Shown one piece after another: positions 41,996 through 53,163 of a DNA stretch of 64,000 bases. How positions within the stretch are numbered: position 1 is the stretch's first letter; every line of letters starts with the position of its first letter. The stretch covers positions 109,534 to 173,533 of the forward strand of contig JAGVSM010000430.1 of the NCBI GenBank assembly GCA_022494885.1, read 5' to 3'. The translations under genes and the position numbers were made by a program. The notes under the pieces were generated by a model. That model was given only the letters and a program-made list of their open reading frames with translations. It was not told the origin of the DNA and made no database searches. Source of the DNA: Micrasema longulum (Eukaryota; Arthropoda; Insecta; Trichoptera; Brachycentridae).

Positions 41996-42925
41996 ATAAA
42001 TAAATAATATCGAATTAGAGTTCCATTATGCACTTGTATGTGGTAAATATGAATTTGAAAGGCTTAAGAATGGGATCAAAAATAGGTGATTTCAATGTCA
42101 ATTGTCTTGTGTATGCTGATGATGCCGTGCTTCTTGCTAACAACAAAGAAGAACTGCAATTTTTGGTAACAAAGGTCTACGATGTATGCGAGGGAAGCAA
42201 TTTGGTGATGAATTTCGATAAATCGAATGTGATGGTTTATGAAAGAAATGAAAGTATGACTAAATGTGAAATCACTGTGAATGGAGTTATACTAAAACAA
42301 GTAGGGGAAGTAGGTTTACTAGGGATGGAATGACTGAGAAAGATATTGAAAGGCCGGGAACAGAGTGAACGGTGCACTTAGATCAACCTTGGCAAATTAA
42401 TGTTTGTCTGAAAAAGCAAAATTAGCAGTTCATAATGGAGTCCTGGTCCCGACCCTGATGTATGGGGAGCGAAGTATGGACTTGGAAAAACAGGGATGAA
42501 AGTAGACTGAATGCTGACGAAATACAATATCTCAGGAGAATGTGTGGTAAAACTATGTACGATAGATGCATAAATGTTGAGATCCGTACTATATGTAAGG
42601 CTAAGATAAGCATTATCGACAAAATCAAGAAAAGAGCTCTGCGCTGGTTTGGACATGTAAAGCGAAGAGACAGCGAAAGAACGGCTAAGAATATTTACAA
42701 TGTGAATGTTGATGGATGTAGAAATAGAGGAAGACCGAGAGAGACATGGCATGACCAAATCCAAAAAATACTCGAAGATGGGCATGTCAAAAGATAGGAA
42801 TAATCGGCGCGCGTGTATGAGAAGATGAATGCAGAGGAAGCGAGATCTGTATGCAAATACAGGATGTGGCGTTCTATCCTCTCAGCCTACCCTTACGGGA
42901 AAATGGCGTGATGGTTTTTTGTTGT
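41996..42925 (+). pseudogene. LINE L2, RT core to 3' end
   Basis: The first frame (from about 42028) gives NMNLKGLRMGSKI, CLVYADDAVLLANNKEELQF (catalytic Asp pair), YDVCEGSNLVMNFDKSNVMV and VNGVILKQ. After a frame change come MTEKDIERP and AKLAV-NGVLVPTLMYG. A long frame (42462-42797) follows with SEVWTWKNRDESRLNADEIQ, RRMCGKTMYDRCINVEIRT, KKRALRWFGHVKRRDSERT and GRPRETWHDQIQKILEDG. The 3' UTR ends TTACGGGAAAATGGCGTGAT plus a (GTT)n tail. This is the most complete L2 copy. YADD plus WFGHV and GRP-TW fit an RTE-like family. 5' truncated and frame-broken. Confidence 0.9.
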
Positions 42926-43514
42926 TGTTGTTGTTTTTTAGTGAAATCGGTTCGGCGCAGCGCAATTACATTCTAAATTCTATTAAATGTCATTCTTAAC
43001 TCAAAATACAGTTTTTCTTACTTACAGCACCCTTAAGAAGGGGAGGTGGGGTGCAATATAGGTATATGACGAAAATGTAAGTTTTAACAATATGTTTAAT
43101 AGAAACAGAACAAAAATTTGACCATTTACAATATTTTATTTTAAAATTAAACAAAATTCCTCTAATGCCAAAGAAACAATATTTACTTCGACAAATTGTG
43201 TCATCTTTTTATGAACGTTGGCTATGACAGATTACTAAAAGTATGACTATCATACTGACTAATATTGAATATCAACAAAACACTCCCGTGGTATGTTAAT
43301 ATGATATCATAATGTCATAATATCATTATAAGAGTGTCAAGAGAATGTAATGAAATCTGATTCTAGAATAGTATGTCACCTCAGAACACAAAACATTACC
43401 TTAATTAATCTTTAAGTATTCTCATATAATACAATACATTAATATTAAAACAAATCGACGACGAAAATTCACTCTGTTATTATTTTACTATGTCAGAACA
43501 AAAGTAATAAAAGG
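42926..43514. other. Unassigned
   Basis: A small G-rich patch at 43035-43050; otherwise AT-rich without recognised elements. Confidence 0.45.
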
Positions 43515-43900
43515 TGGTAAATTAATTAATAAATTAATATTTTTGTAGTGATATTTCTATTTTATTAGTCATAATATAATTTTGTCGGTAATTAAACACA
43601 CACGAAGACAAATACTTATTTTTATTACTGAAATCATGTATGTCGGTTTCTTTGTTTTATTATCATTATTATTCCCTTTCCGCACCGAATGGTGAATAGG
43701 GCACTGCATCTGTACATTAATCGCGGCGTATCTAGATCATGTTTGTTACATGTAGGTGATAAGATCAGTCTTATGCTTCACGTACCAGTCCAGGGACAAT
43801 GAAATATTCAAGTGGAAATACACCCTTTTAAATAAATATTTCATATCAACCGTGGCATATCATTTGTAGACAAACGCGCTGACCATTACACCACAAAGCC
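43515..43900 (-). repeat. SINE family B plus duplicated flank
   Basis: The SINE itself is 43660-43900 on the minus strand: eroded head GTTGGCTTTGTGGTGTAATG, no good B box, body and (AAT/GAT)n tail. The 145 bp downstream of its tail (43515-43659) are also repeated, inverted, at 46844-46985. Confidence 0.8.
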
Positions 43901-44204
43901 AACAAATATTTTTTTTATTTTTTATATTTAAGTTCTAAAATAAAATGTAGAATAATCAGGCGTGTATTTCTTTATTTTATTCACTTCAAATTAAGTTAGA
44001 TTTAACATATTCATGAACTTAATATAGCTTTTTAGGCTGTGTTCGTGTTAAAGTTAATCAATCACGATTTATATTCGAAAAAATATATATTTTTGTGACA
44101 GCTTTTCGGAACTTTTCTGTAAGCTTACAGAATGGGTAAGTTAAGCCATTATCAAACGGTGGCATATATGTATTTTGATAAACTTACGGGGAGGGTAAAA
44201 CATA
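43901..44204. other. Unassigned
   Basis: AT-rich; the start of a 74-codon frame (44132) reaches into the next LINE scrap. Confidence 0.45.
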
Positions 44205-44275
44205 AAGTTTGTAAAATAAGAGTGGATGGCGTAGAACTAATACAATATCTCAGGGAAATGTGCGGTCAATCAAAA
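44205..44275 (+). pseudogene. LINE L2 scrap
   Basis: RVDGVELIQYLREMCGQ matches the L2 segment ADEIQYLRRMCGKT at 42.5 kb, and the DNA ATACAATATCTCAGG is identical. About 25 codons only. Confidence 0.6.
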
Positions 44276-44469
44276 TCTAGGCATACAATGTCGAAATTCG
44301 TTTTGGTAAAAAGTTTATTTATTTTTGTACAATTACATACGATGACCCACATATAAATAAAATTAACAAAAATGCTGATTTCTCGTATACTACTTAACCG
44401 ATTTCACGATGGAGACAATAATCATAACTATCGTGTGTTCAATCGACTATAAAATGAATTCATATTTTT

Positions 44470-45172
44470 ACTATTTTTTTATTTTTATTTATTTGTTTAT
44501 TCATATTTTTTCCGTGCCGTTACCCGTGCTGAAGGCACTTAACAATATACGTTTTTGAATATTTTTACATTTCAGAATAAACAAAGAAGACCTTATAAAC
44601 AGAGATAATTAACAAAATGTTCAGACGCTTTTAAAAACTACGTTTTTATGTTTATAATAATTTTATTTACATCTATACTATTTATATTACAAAACGCACA
44701 AAAACCTAACATAAACCATACACTTGTGAAGCAGTTGATTCAATATTGGTTTGGGCGAATGAGACAATCCATTTTACTTCTATCTAGCTCTTTTATCTAT
44801 TTTTCATAGCCTTTTTGAACATTTTCTCGTTACTAATTGTTTTAATAGATAGTGGAAGTAGGTTATAAATTTTAATTGAATAATACTCAAAATCAAAGAT
44901 GAGGGTCTAGTGATTATATTATTTGTATGTGATGTATTGTAGGGGTTATGTCTTTCATTTGAGTAAGAGTAGTTTTTGAATCTGTAAGTGTATTGTTTTA
45001 GCGTATAATTGCTTTGGTGTCATAAATTGTGATTTGTGGAATATTTCTTCAGTAGATATCTGTATTAAGACTCTGAGTATTATTTTAATAATGGATTTGT
45101 ATGCAACGAATACATTATTTAAAACTGTGTTACTTGCACCACCCCATCCGATTATACTATACACCCCATACG
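44470..45172 (-). pseudogene. LINE ORF2 C-terminal part (family L4)
   Basis: The minus frame from 45164 gives YSIIGWGGASNTVLNNVFVA, then KSIIKIILRV, TEEIFHKSQFMTPKQLYAKT. This is the YGI--WGG, QK-IIKII, LF-E--V-T--QLY block of Jockey/CR1-like LINEs. Frames then break. The 3' UTR with the hairpin GTGCCTTCAGCACGGGTAAC-GGCAC and a (TAAA)n-like end lies at 44473-44530. It abuts a SINE on its 5' side. Confidence 0.75.
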
Positions 45173-45187
45173 ATTATAATTGAGGGT

Positions 45188-45430
45188 CATCGTCATCATC
45201 ATTCCCTTTCCGCACCCAACATTGCATAGGGCACCGCATTGGTACACCGATCGCAACGCATCTTGATCATTCTTATTACGTGAAGGTGAGATGATCAGTC
45301 TTACGCATCAGGTACCAGTCCAAGGACCATGAAATATTATAATGTGATCACCCTTCTAAATTAATATTTCATATCAATCATATCGGGAATCGAACCCGAG
45401 ACCTTTTACATAGTAGGCCAGCGCTATAAC
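45188..45430 (-). repeat. SINE family B, head damaged
   Basis: (GAT)n tail at the left, full body, and B box complement (GGGAATCGAACCCGAG). The first 30 bp of the tRNA head are lost where an M3-like end begins. Confidence 0.85.
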
Positions 45431-45520
45431 TAAGGGAACTATTTGCGAACCCGGCAAAATCCATACTTCTGTATTTTTAGCAAATCACAAAAACTATAAC
45501 TAGATACAATAATTAATAGC
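45431..45520 (+). mobile_element. Left end of an M3-like TIR element
   Basis: ACTATTTGCGAACCCGGCAA, AATCCATACTTCTGTA and AGCAAATCACAAAAA match 41213-41290. No right end found nearby. Confidence 0.6.
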
Positions 45521-45829
45521 TCCTGTATTTACATTTAAAAGTCACTGTCTAAATAATTTAGTTTTTCTTCTTCTTTACTTCCCATCCCCCTTCCTCTCTT
45601 CATAGTATAGTGTAGATTTTTAGGTTTAAAATTTTGTATAAAATTATATGATTTTGTATTAATACCTAGAATATGTCTAAAAACTTCTTATTTTCTCAAA
45701 TTGAACGATTTGGGTAGGTAGGAATAATATTTTTTTCAGGTAATATGCCTGTCCTTATATGTACATAAAATGTATATGTATGTAAAGTGAAATAAATAAT
45801 AATTTCAACTATTTTTTTAATTAACATAT
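45521..45829. other. Unassigned
   Basis: CTCAAATTGAAC...GGGTAGGTAGGAA at 45697-45725 also occurs at 30029-30060, suggesting a shared LINE tail, but the remainder does not align convincingly. Confidence 0.4.
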
Positions 45830-45895
45830 TACAACAGAGATGAAGAACATTTAAGAGAAGATAATATTGAAGTCTAGGCATCTACAGGACTAATG
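45830..45895 (+). mobile_element. Foldback family fragment
   Basis: AACATATTACAACAGAGATG, AAGAACATTTAAGAGAAG, AAGTCTAGGCATCTACAGG: the inner terminal block only. Confidence 0.75.
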
Positions 45896-46649
45896 TTTAT
45901 ATATGCAGCCCATTATTTTAAAAGTCGTATATAACATGTGCTAGAATAACGAGAATTTAATTTTTGTTAATCAGTGTCACTCAGTAAAAAAAATAGAATC
46001 AAACAAATTATTGAACAGCATATAATACGGTCAAGGCTAATATTGAAAAGAGAATCACAAAGACACCCTTAACCGAAGTTGATAATTTATTAACTGCTAT
46101 AATGATTTCTTTAGCCCGTCTTTCCGCATGAAGGCTGATATAAAAATACCCGGTAAATTTGTATCATGAAATAATTAATTTAATAAAACTAACGTGTTAA
46201 AAATTGTAGATTAATCCCATGCACTGCACAATATATTAAACTTAAACAGATGTTTTTTTTCTCCCGGGAAAATTTATTAATAGACACTTTCATAATAAAT
46301 AAAAATGTATATCAATTCGAGTCTCATGATGTACTCCAATATTCAATTTTTGGGGCATTTTTACCTATTTGTAAATAACTCACAGGACCACAACCAGGTA
46401 TAAAAAATGTTATTAAAATTAAATGCGAAGCATTAGTTTTATGATTTTCCATATTTATTATGTTATTTGTTTAATAACAAAGTTAATCATTAAAGACAAA
46501 TAATTCTTAATCTATTTGCGCTTCTAAAAATCAACCTTATTCAAAGCATTCAAGGGATTTTTTATGTATTTAGAAATAGACAAAAAAATACAAACAATAT
46601 TTTGACTTTAGATAAAAAAAAATATAGACAGAGACTTGACTTAACCCCT
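45896..46649. other. AT-rich, no feature seen
   Basis: A faint family D SINE body at 46345-46395 (GGGGCATTTTTACC, TAAATAACTCAC); otherwise nothing. Confidence 0.45.
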
Positions 46650-46985
46650 AGGCAGAAAAGTTTGGATTCGATTCCCGACATTGTTAACATTAAATATTTA
46701 TTTAAAAGGGTGTTTACTGGCAGCTGAAACGTAAGACTGATCATCTTATTTTTATGTAAAAATGATCAAGATACGCCGCGATTGGTGTACCGATGCAGTG
46801 CCCTATATACTATTCGGTGCCGAAAGGGAATGATGATGATGATTAAATAAAGAAACAGACATAATATTTGATTTCAGTAATTAAAATAAGTATTTGTCTT
46901 CGTGTTTTTTATTACCAACAAAATTATATTATGACTAATATAAGAGAAATATCACGATAAAAATATTAATTTACTGTATCACCTT
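46650..46985 (+). repeat. SINE family B plus duplicated flank (inverted partner of 43515)
   Basis: Truncated SINE (B box GGATTCGATTCCCG, body, GATGATGATGATT tail at 46843). About 140 bp follow (AAGTATTTGTCTTCGTG, ACAAAATTATATTATGAC, ATATCACGATAAAAATATTA) that match the other copy in reverse. Confidence 0.8.
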
Positions 46986-47085
46986 GCTGCGATTTATGTA
47001 CCAACGCAGTGTTCTATGCACAATGGTGCATAGAACACTGCACACATAACACACCTAATGAGGTGCAAAAATGATGATGATAATA
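46986..47085 (+). repeat. SINE B/C tail with internal inverted duplication
   Basis: GCTGCGATTTATGTACCAAC and the GATGATGAT tail belong to the SINE end. In between, a perfect 16-bp inverted repeat is present (47006-47021 and 47026-47041, GCAGTGTTCTATGCAC), made by copying part of the SINE back onto itself. Confidence 0.75.
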
Positions 47086-47342
47086 TAACCAGTAATTCAT
47101 GTCCATAAGTCATGTAAATGTTCTATGTCCTCTTATCCAAAATGTTGTACAATGAAGCAACAAAATGGGAGTGTTCCATTAATGCTACAATTAAGGTTAG
47201 GTTTAAAAATCAAAAATGACTGATGGGGTTTCACACGCCCCCCTTTTAAAATGTAACCACCAGCAGCCAACTCAGTCATCAAGAGTGATATTCCATAAAA
47301 TTAACTAAAGCATACCACTTCACGAGATATCTCACAGGTGCA
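47086..47342. other. Unassigned
   Basis: Mixed composition, no recognised element. Confidence 0.45.
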
Positions 47343-47470
47343 CCCAAGGGTGATATTCTAAATGCTCTCGCGGACGTAGAAAACGCTTTTACCTCGAGTA
47401 TTTACGTACAAAATACGGGAGATAAAGTGTTTTCTGCGGCTGCGAGGGCGGTTCAAAATAGCACCGCGGG
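47343..47470. mobile_element. 128-bp imperfect palindrome, MITE-like (M4)
   Basis: The left half (CCCAAGGGTGATATTCTAAA, CTCTCGCGGACGTAGAAAAC, GCTTTTACCTCGAGTATTT) pairs along its length with the right half (AAAATACGGGAGATAAAGTG, TTTTCTGCGGCTGCGAGG, GTTCAAAATAGCACCGCGGG). It is GC-richer than its flanks. Confidence 0.8.
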
Positions 47471-47719
47471 ATTATAGTTTGGAAGTTGAATTTACAAACG
47501 CTCGAATGATGTTCACATAGTTTATTTTTACAATACAAATATAATACAATCTTTGTCTACCTCTTCAAACCTATGATAACGCAATTTCTTATATTGATTA
47601 AACAATCAATTATCCAAATAACTTATCATAATTGATGAGTGGAATGAATTACATTGTAGAATTTTACATTATCCAATACTAAAATCCATTAATCGAATGA
47701 ATTTGTAGAGAAATTTACC
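47471..47719. other. AT-rich, no feature seen
   Basis: No recognisable structure. Confidence 0.5.
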
Positions 47720-48560
47720 GCGAGTTTTTTTTATTTTAAAATTTCATTGATAAACCCAGGTTTACATACATTTCACAAAATATTTTTTATATTTTAACGT
47801 CTTTTGTAAAGGTTGTCTGAGTCTTTTGCTTAGTTTTGTCTGGTAGTTTATTGTATAATTTCAGTCCAAGTTTTATTAGTCTCGACTGTCCTTGTCTCGT
47901 TTTAGAAGGTTGTATTTGATATTTTTCTGATATTCTCGTATTGTGTCCATGTTTTCAATTTTTTTCGAGTTTTAGTACTTTGTCTACAATTACATCACTG
48001 GTTAATTTATGAATGAATTTTAAGGATTCTAGTTCAAAGAGTTCAGTTTTATTTAATTGCTTAGTTTGTTCAAAAAGTTATTTAGCTGTTGTTAGAAAGG
48101 GTAGGTCGTATACTAAATTCAATATTTTATTTTGCTATCTTTGTAGTCTGTTTATGTCATTTTGATTTCCAGTTCCCCATAGTAGTTGCATATCACATAT
48201 TTAAGTTTTTACATAGACTTCGTACTTTAGAATTTTTTACCTTTTTGGAACAAAGTTTTTAATTTAAAAAAATAAAGACTCGATAATGTCGCCCCTTTGC
48301 TAATCAAATTGTTGATATGAAATGTCCATGTCAATTGTCTGTCTACTGAAGTATTTAACATGTTCAATTTCAGTTGGTCGTTCATTATTTATGTAAGCTT
48401 TTTCTTTATGACATTTTTTTCTAGATTCAAAATGGATAATATTGCATTTTTTTTCATTAAGTGTAAGTTTGTGTTTGATTATAATTGCTGTCATCTTGTA
48501 ATTAAGATATTTTCCCATCTTAATTTTAAAATGTGTGATGCAATCTATCGATTGACGTAT
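47720..48560 (-). pseudogene. LINE ORF2, RT thumb to C-terminus (family L5)
   Basis: Minus strand: LTLNEKKCNIIHFESRKK, ERPTEIEHVKY (then the IDN-TW-like region), GTGNQNDINRLQR and QNKILNLVYDLPFLT follow. Further on come LESLKFIHKLTSDVIVDKV, KTRQGQSRLIKLGLKLYNKL and a stop. LN-KK, VKYL, LQ-KILN, LYNKLP are the standard landmarks downstream of the YADD motif. At least four frame breaks. The plus-strand frame at 48360-48599 is a shadow. Confidence 0.75.
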
Positions 48561-49659
48561 GACATTCCATTTATCTGTTTATTTCTATATTTTTCTTAGA
48601 CCGCGTAAAGCTTGCAGTTTTTTTATTCCAACATGGTTGTTCGTCCTGTAATAATCGAACGAACTGAAGTTCCGATATCCACTTCTCAGAATATCAGAAA
48701 TCTCCCCCTTTTAGGTGAATACTATTAAACATAATAATCATACATGATTGTTTATTATTTAAGTCCAAAAAGGGTGGTTATAGAATTAATAAACCAGGTG
48801 GATTGGTCGACAAAAAGAAACCCTGTTTGGAAATAAACAAGATAATAAGTTATCGTGCCAGATCTAAATTAGCTTTGCGATGCAAAAACTATTTTATTTT
48901 CGATTTGGGTTCCATTTAGGATTTCAAGGGAGTCTTCCCTGTGTTTTATTTCAGCGTCAGCAAAACCACGCATGTTTTTGCACCTTCGCTATTTAAAAAA
49001 AATAAAAAAATATTCTGTCTGCCAAACGTCGACGGTTTCCGTTTTGCCCGGCAGTATTGCCAGGTGTAAATTTACTTTACAAAAAAATTGAGCATAGCAC
49101 CTGCTTAGCAAATATTATGACAGTACTTAATATGAAAATCCGAAATCACTCGTAAACGAGTGGAGGCGTATATAATAAAAATTATGTGAAAATAAATACT
49201 GATAAGCTGCAATCGGTACACCAATAAGGTGCACTGTGTCCATTCGATATAAACACAGGTAATGAGAGCATATTTTTTTGTCGGTAATTAAGAGTGTTTA
49301 ACAAAAGTAAAAATATGATATTACTATTAAAATTGTATAATTTAAAAACGTATAATGTAAAACCTTTAATATTTAACAATAAAGAAACTATATAAAAAAC
49401 AAGAATGTACATAATTAATGAAAAGCCTTGTCATTGAAGTAAAATACTTGTATCATAAAGACGAAACCTTTATTAAAATCAACAAAACATTTCATTGAAA
49501 TATGGAATTTCACCGAACAAACACATTTCTAAAACCAACAATATTCTCTTTATACATATGAGCTTTTTCCAAAGGAAACATTATTATAATAAAATAAATT
49601 ATAAAGTCTACATAAAATATTTAAGGTTCATACAGTAGGCACTCTTCATAAATAAAATA
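48561..49659. other. Unassigned, about 1.1 kb
   Basis: A mixed segment near 48620-49050 (including CGTTTTGCCCGGCAGTATTG) and AT-rich DNA after it. No family recognised. 49200-49260 has a weak SINE-tail resemblance (TGCAATCGGTACACCAATAA). Confidence 0.45.
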
Positions 49660-50080
49660 TATTATACAAATTAAAAAAAAAAAGAATAAAAGAATTTGAG
49701 ATGAATAAGTCACGCAGATACCAACATAATATTAAAATTTCTAAATTCCACACAAGTCATGGTCAAAATAGCTTTGTCTTGAAAGGTGTAAAAAATTATA
49801 GTAATCTTTCCAATGAACTAAATACTATAAAAATTATATATCAATAAATACATTTAAAGTAAATGTAAAGAAATTTTTGAACACGGGTAAAAACTACATT
49901 AAATTTTAATTAGTATGAATGTATTATTGTTTCATGTTTTTTCTTTATAAATGTCTTATGTTTTTAATTTTTTTCTCATGTACTCGTATTTAAAATTATA
50001 TAAACTCTTGTAAATAAACAACTACTACAGTGTAAGTCACTCTCTAAGCACGAGAGTTAGTCTCTTTTTTTGGAGAGTTA
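49660..50080 (+). pseudogene. LINE ORF2 C-terminus and 3' UTR (family L6)
   Basis: The translation around 49715-49870 reads YQHNIKIS, KFHTSHGQNSFVLKGVKN, YSNLSNELNTIK, and then VNVKKFLNTGK before a stop: again the aromatic-N-x-L, basic-helix ending. The 3' UTR reaches TTGTAAATAAACAACTACTA. After it an inverted pair is present (CACTCTCTAAGCACG...GGAGAGTTACAGTG). Confidence 0.65.
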
Positions 50081-51295
50081 CAGTGATGACATTTACTAGA
50101 TGTGTAAAAGAAGATATGTCTAGAATTTTAAAAAAACATGTACCTTTTATGATTATTTTTTTTAAATAGAAAAATAAATATTATACAAAATTCATGGAGC
50201 GCAAATAAAGTTAGTTTTAAGTCAATTTAAAACGTACTTTCTATGTTGGTTATTTTTTTATCAGCAATTTTCTATACATAGTATGCGGGTGTCAAGCTGT
50301 CAGAACCCTTTGACGTCATACGTTCATGCATGTCTTACCAATCGCGTCCCGTGTCCCGTATTCCGCATAATATCGTGACATGCTGTCCTATGTCTGCACA
50401 CTTGAGTTGCTACGGATTACCGCATGGGTGAACTCGAGATAGTTCTGCATCGGTCGGTAGGGAAAAGTTCAAAAGTCATATAAGCGATACCTACGCGGCA
50501 AAACAAAATGAATTACAATGAGTACTGGTGGTTTAACTTAAGCTGGCGCGTTCAGAAAACTCACACTAATGCATATAAAATCTACAGGCTGTTGATTAAA
50601 AAAAGTTTTATTAAGTTTTAACCAAATATGCTATATTTTTTTTTAATTCGGTGTTGGATAATAGTGTTATGTAAAAAATGATAAAAAATACTTATGGTTA
50701 AGAAAATGTAATATTAATTAACTAAAATACTTTATTTCATTATTTTATATTTTTTAAATAATTTTTTAAAATGTTGCATTTCACTAATTATAATCCTTCC
50801 AAGAACAAGGGACAATTTAAATTTGAAAAAAGGTTTTTTTTATAGTCAATTACTCTAGAATTAGAATGCGAAATTGTGTAGATTGTTTTAAGTATATAAA
50901 TAACAAGATTTATTGTTTATCAATAAGTTTGTACACATATTTTTTCCGAAATAATTTGTACTGTGCATTTTAAATTTATTCTATTAATTATTATTATGAT
51001 GGACACAAAATAATTAATAAAAACTCGTAAATATATGTCATTTTTTTAAGTAATTGTTTTTTTCGCTCTAATCAAAAAAAAAATTTTAAAAACACTAAAT
51101 ATAACACTATATAACATCAAAAAAATTTAAATCGGTATTCTGTACATTAAAAATATTTTGTGTAAGTTTTGCAAAAGCGCAATCACTACATAATCGACAT
51201 ATTCTTGATTTGATTAAATGAAAATACCTACATATTTAAAAACCAGTGTTTTCAATCCGTAACTTAATACTTGTAAATATTATTATATTTTTACT
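50081..51295. other. Unassigned; less AT-rich island at 50275-50530
   Basis: The island has TTTGACGTCATACG and CGCGTCCCGTGTCCCGTATT, with more CpG than its flanks. It shows no TATA box or coding. The rest is very AT-rich. Confidence 0.4.
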
Positions 51296-51577
51296 ATGAA
51301 GGATTGCAGCGAAATTCAGACGAACGCAGAAGCATACTGTGTATATTGTTTTAACATATCATTAGTAACTAATAAAGCAATAGTTGTCTATGTCACGCTT
51401 ATAAGCGCGTCTGAGCGCGAGAGAGACGGATATTATTTACACAATGCGTATGCCGTGCGATGTCATATCATGGGCTTATTAGCTGATACTACACAATGCG
51501 TATGTGTAAGTATAGCGCACGCGCTAGCTTATAAAAATTCACCAGTAAGTAAAGTGGATTTGAAAATTACTTTTTAA
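51296..51577 (+). other. GC-contrast segment with direct repeat and an open frame
   Basis: A 93-codon frame is open throughout, but I recognise no domain. Two exact 14-bp direct repeats (ACACAATGCGTATG at 51439-51452 and 51491-51504) are present. So is the palindrome CGCTTATAAGCG at 51399. The repeated, symmetric structure suggests a small transposon more than an exon. Function unknown. Confidence 0.35.
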
Positions 51578-51599
51578 AATTAAAAAAAAGACTATCAAT

Positions 51600-51770
51600 C
51601 ATCATCACCATCATTACATGTCCGATCAGTCGTAAGCCCTGTAAACGCTCGAATATCGATAATCCTGAATTTGAAAAAATTCTACCTCATCTCTGTAGGA
51701 ATATTGATAAAAAAAAAATATATATACCTACTCCCCCTCGGGAGAAATCCAGATTTGTGTATGTACAAAA
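51600..51770 (+). mobile_element. Diverged foldback family end
   Basis: GATCAGTCGTAAGCCCTGTA, CTACCTCATCTCTGTAGG and CCCCCTCGGGAGAAATCCAG follow the family order at low identity. Confidence 0.5.
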
Positions 51771-52376
51771 ATACACATACCAAAAAATAATGTTGATATA
51801 TTCCGTTTATCTTTATATATTTATAGGTAAATTATTTAAAAGGCTATAAATTAATCTGTACAAAATTTGTTAATATTGTTCTTTATTTACTATTTTTTAT
51901 TTATGTATCTCTATAATAATATATATTTATGTGTAATTATTTTATGTATATGTGGCTTTGTATGTATGCATATGCATGTGAATGTATGCGTATATGTTTA
52001 TGTATGTAAATTTATTAAATATCTTTATGTATACCCATATGGGTATGTATGTATATTACCTTATTTTTACTTATTATTGTTCCTTTTAGTTTTTCTTATG
52101 TTATTTTTACTTTCAACCTAATGTATAAACTTATGTTACATTGCTGCACTTGAATGAATTACTAATAAATGGAAAAGCCAAAAAAGGCAAATTGCACACA
52201 CAAATCTATTTACTTAACTCCTTTTTAATCTTGGTTATGGTTACAAATACCATATTTATTTGTTTTTATTTCACAGTGTATGGATTGTTTTTTTTACATT
52301 TAAGATAATGTTCCTTCACTAGGGTGTTTTGTCAAATATATCACGTGGCGGCGCGTCGGCGTCGGTCTGTCTAAAG
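51771..52376. other. Cryptic TATG-rich tract and AT-rich sequence
   Basis: 51895-52060 is simple-sequence-like (repeated TATGTAT, ATGCATATGCATG). The open frame there is its by-product. GCGGCGCGTCGGCGTCGGTC at 52348 is GC-rich and borders the hAT-like end. Confidence 0.5.
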
Positions 52377-52980
52377 CAGAGATGGGTAACCTATGACTCG
52401 CGCGTCAGAGGTGACTCGCCAAGACATTTTTTGTGACACGCATCGTTTGCAATTATTTTTTTAAGGAGGCGCGTACAGCAATATAAAATGAAATAGAGCA
52501 TTTGAATATAAATTACCAGTCCATTGGGAATTCGATACATGACCAGTTTGGTAAAAGATGGATGTAGTAGTCTACAGTTCTTTGAAAATAAATTGTTTCG
52601 AATGGATATAATGTGATGATTTGGAATTGCAAATACAGAATTTAAATACAGCATCTTGGTTCAAGAGTTTTTCAAATTTAAGTCCAACTTCATAAATCCA
52701 GAAAGAAACTTTTTGGAGAATAAAAAAGAGTGCCTCTCCGAACAAGGCATATTAAATATTTAAAACAGATTACCTAACACTTTTCAAACTCTAAAAAATC
52801 TAGCCATTGATTTTACCCATAGTATTTCCTTGGGCATATTTTTGTAAGACCTTATTTTCGGCGTTAAATAATATTACAGTAAATAAAAGAAACCGACTGA
52901 CTTAAGAAGTTTGAAACGATTGTTTGTATTTAAAATGTATGAAATACCAACCTTTGATTGAAGATTTAGCAAATACTGTC
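52377..52980 (+). mobile_element. Probable hAT-like element remnant
   Basis: It starts CAGAGATGGGTAACCTATGA, CTCGCGCGTCAGAGGTGACT. This resembles the CAGNGGTGGGCAA ends of hAT elements. Around 52800-52935 the plus strand, in one frame, has SISLGIFL, DLIFGVK, YYSK-KKPTDL and RLFVFKMYEI. That fits the S-LCE--FS-MK-IKSK-RNRLTDE-L dimerisation motif of hAT transposases, with stops. The right end was not found and the catalytic part is missing. Confidence 0.45.
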
Positions 52981-52995
52981 ACAAATGTATCGGTC

Positions 52996-53163
52996 GGCCT
53001 CGTGGCGTAATGGTCAGCGCGTTTGCTTACCATGCGAGAGGTCTCGGATTCGATTCCCGACATGGTTGATATGAAATATGTTTTTAAAACGGTGTTTTCA
53101 CACCATAATATTTCATAGTCCCTGGACTGGCACCTGAAGCGTACGACTGATCATCTTATGTTC
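52996..53163 (+). repeat. SINE family B, 5' part (split)
   Basis: Head GGCCTCGTGGCGTAATGGTC (matches the A-box consensus), B box GGATTCGATTCCCG, body GTCCCTGGACTGGCACCTGA, ACTGATCATCTTATGTT. It continues at 54081 after an L2 insertion. Confidence 0.9.

Noticed and set aside
52996..53070. Possible functional tRNA gene with good A and B boxes
   Set aside because: The sequence continues into the SINE B body found at many other sites; acceptor stems do not pair. Same reasoning for heads at 236-444, 37592-37763 and 58131-58304.
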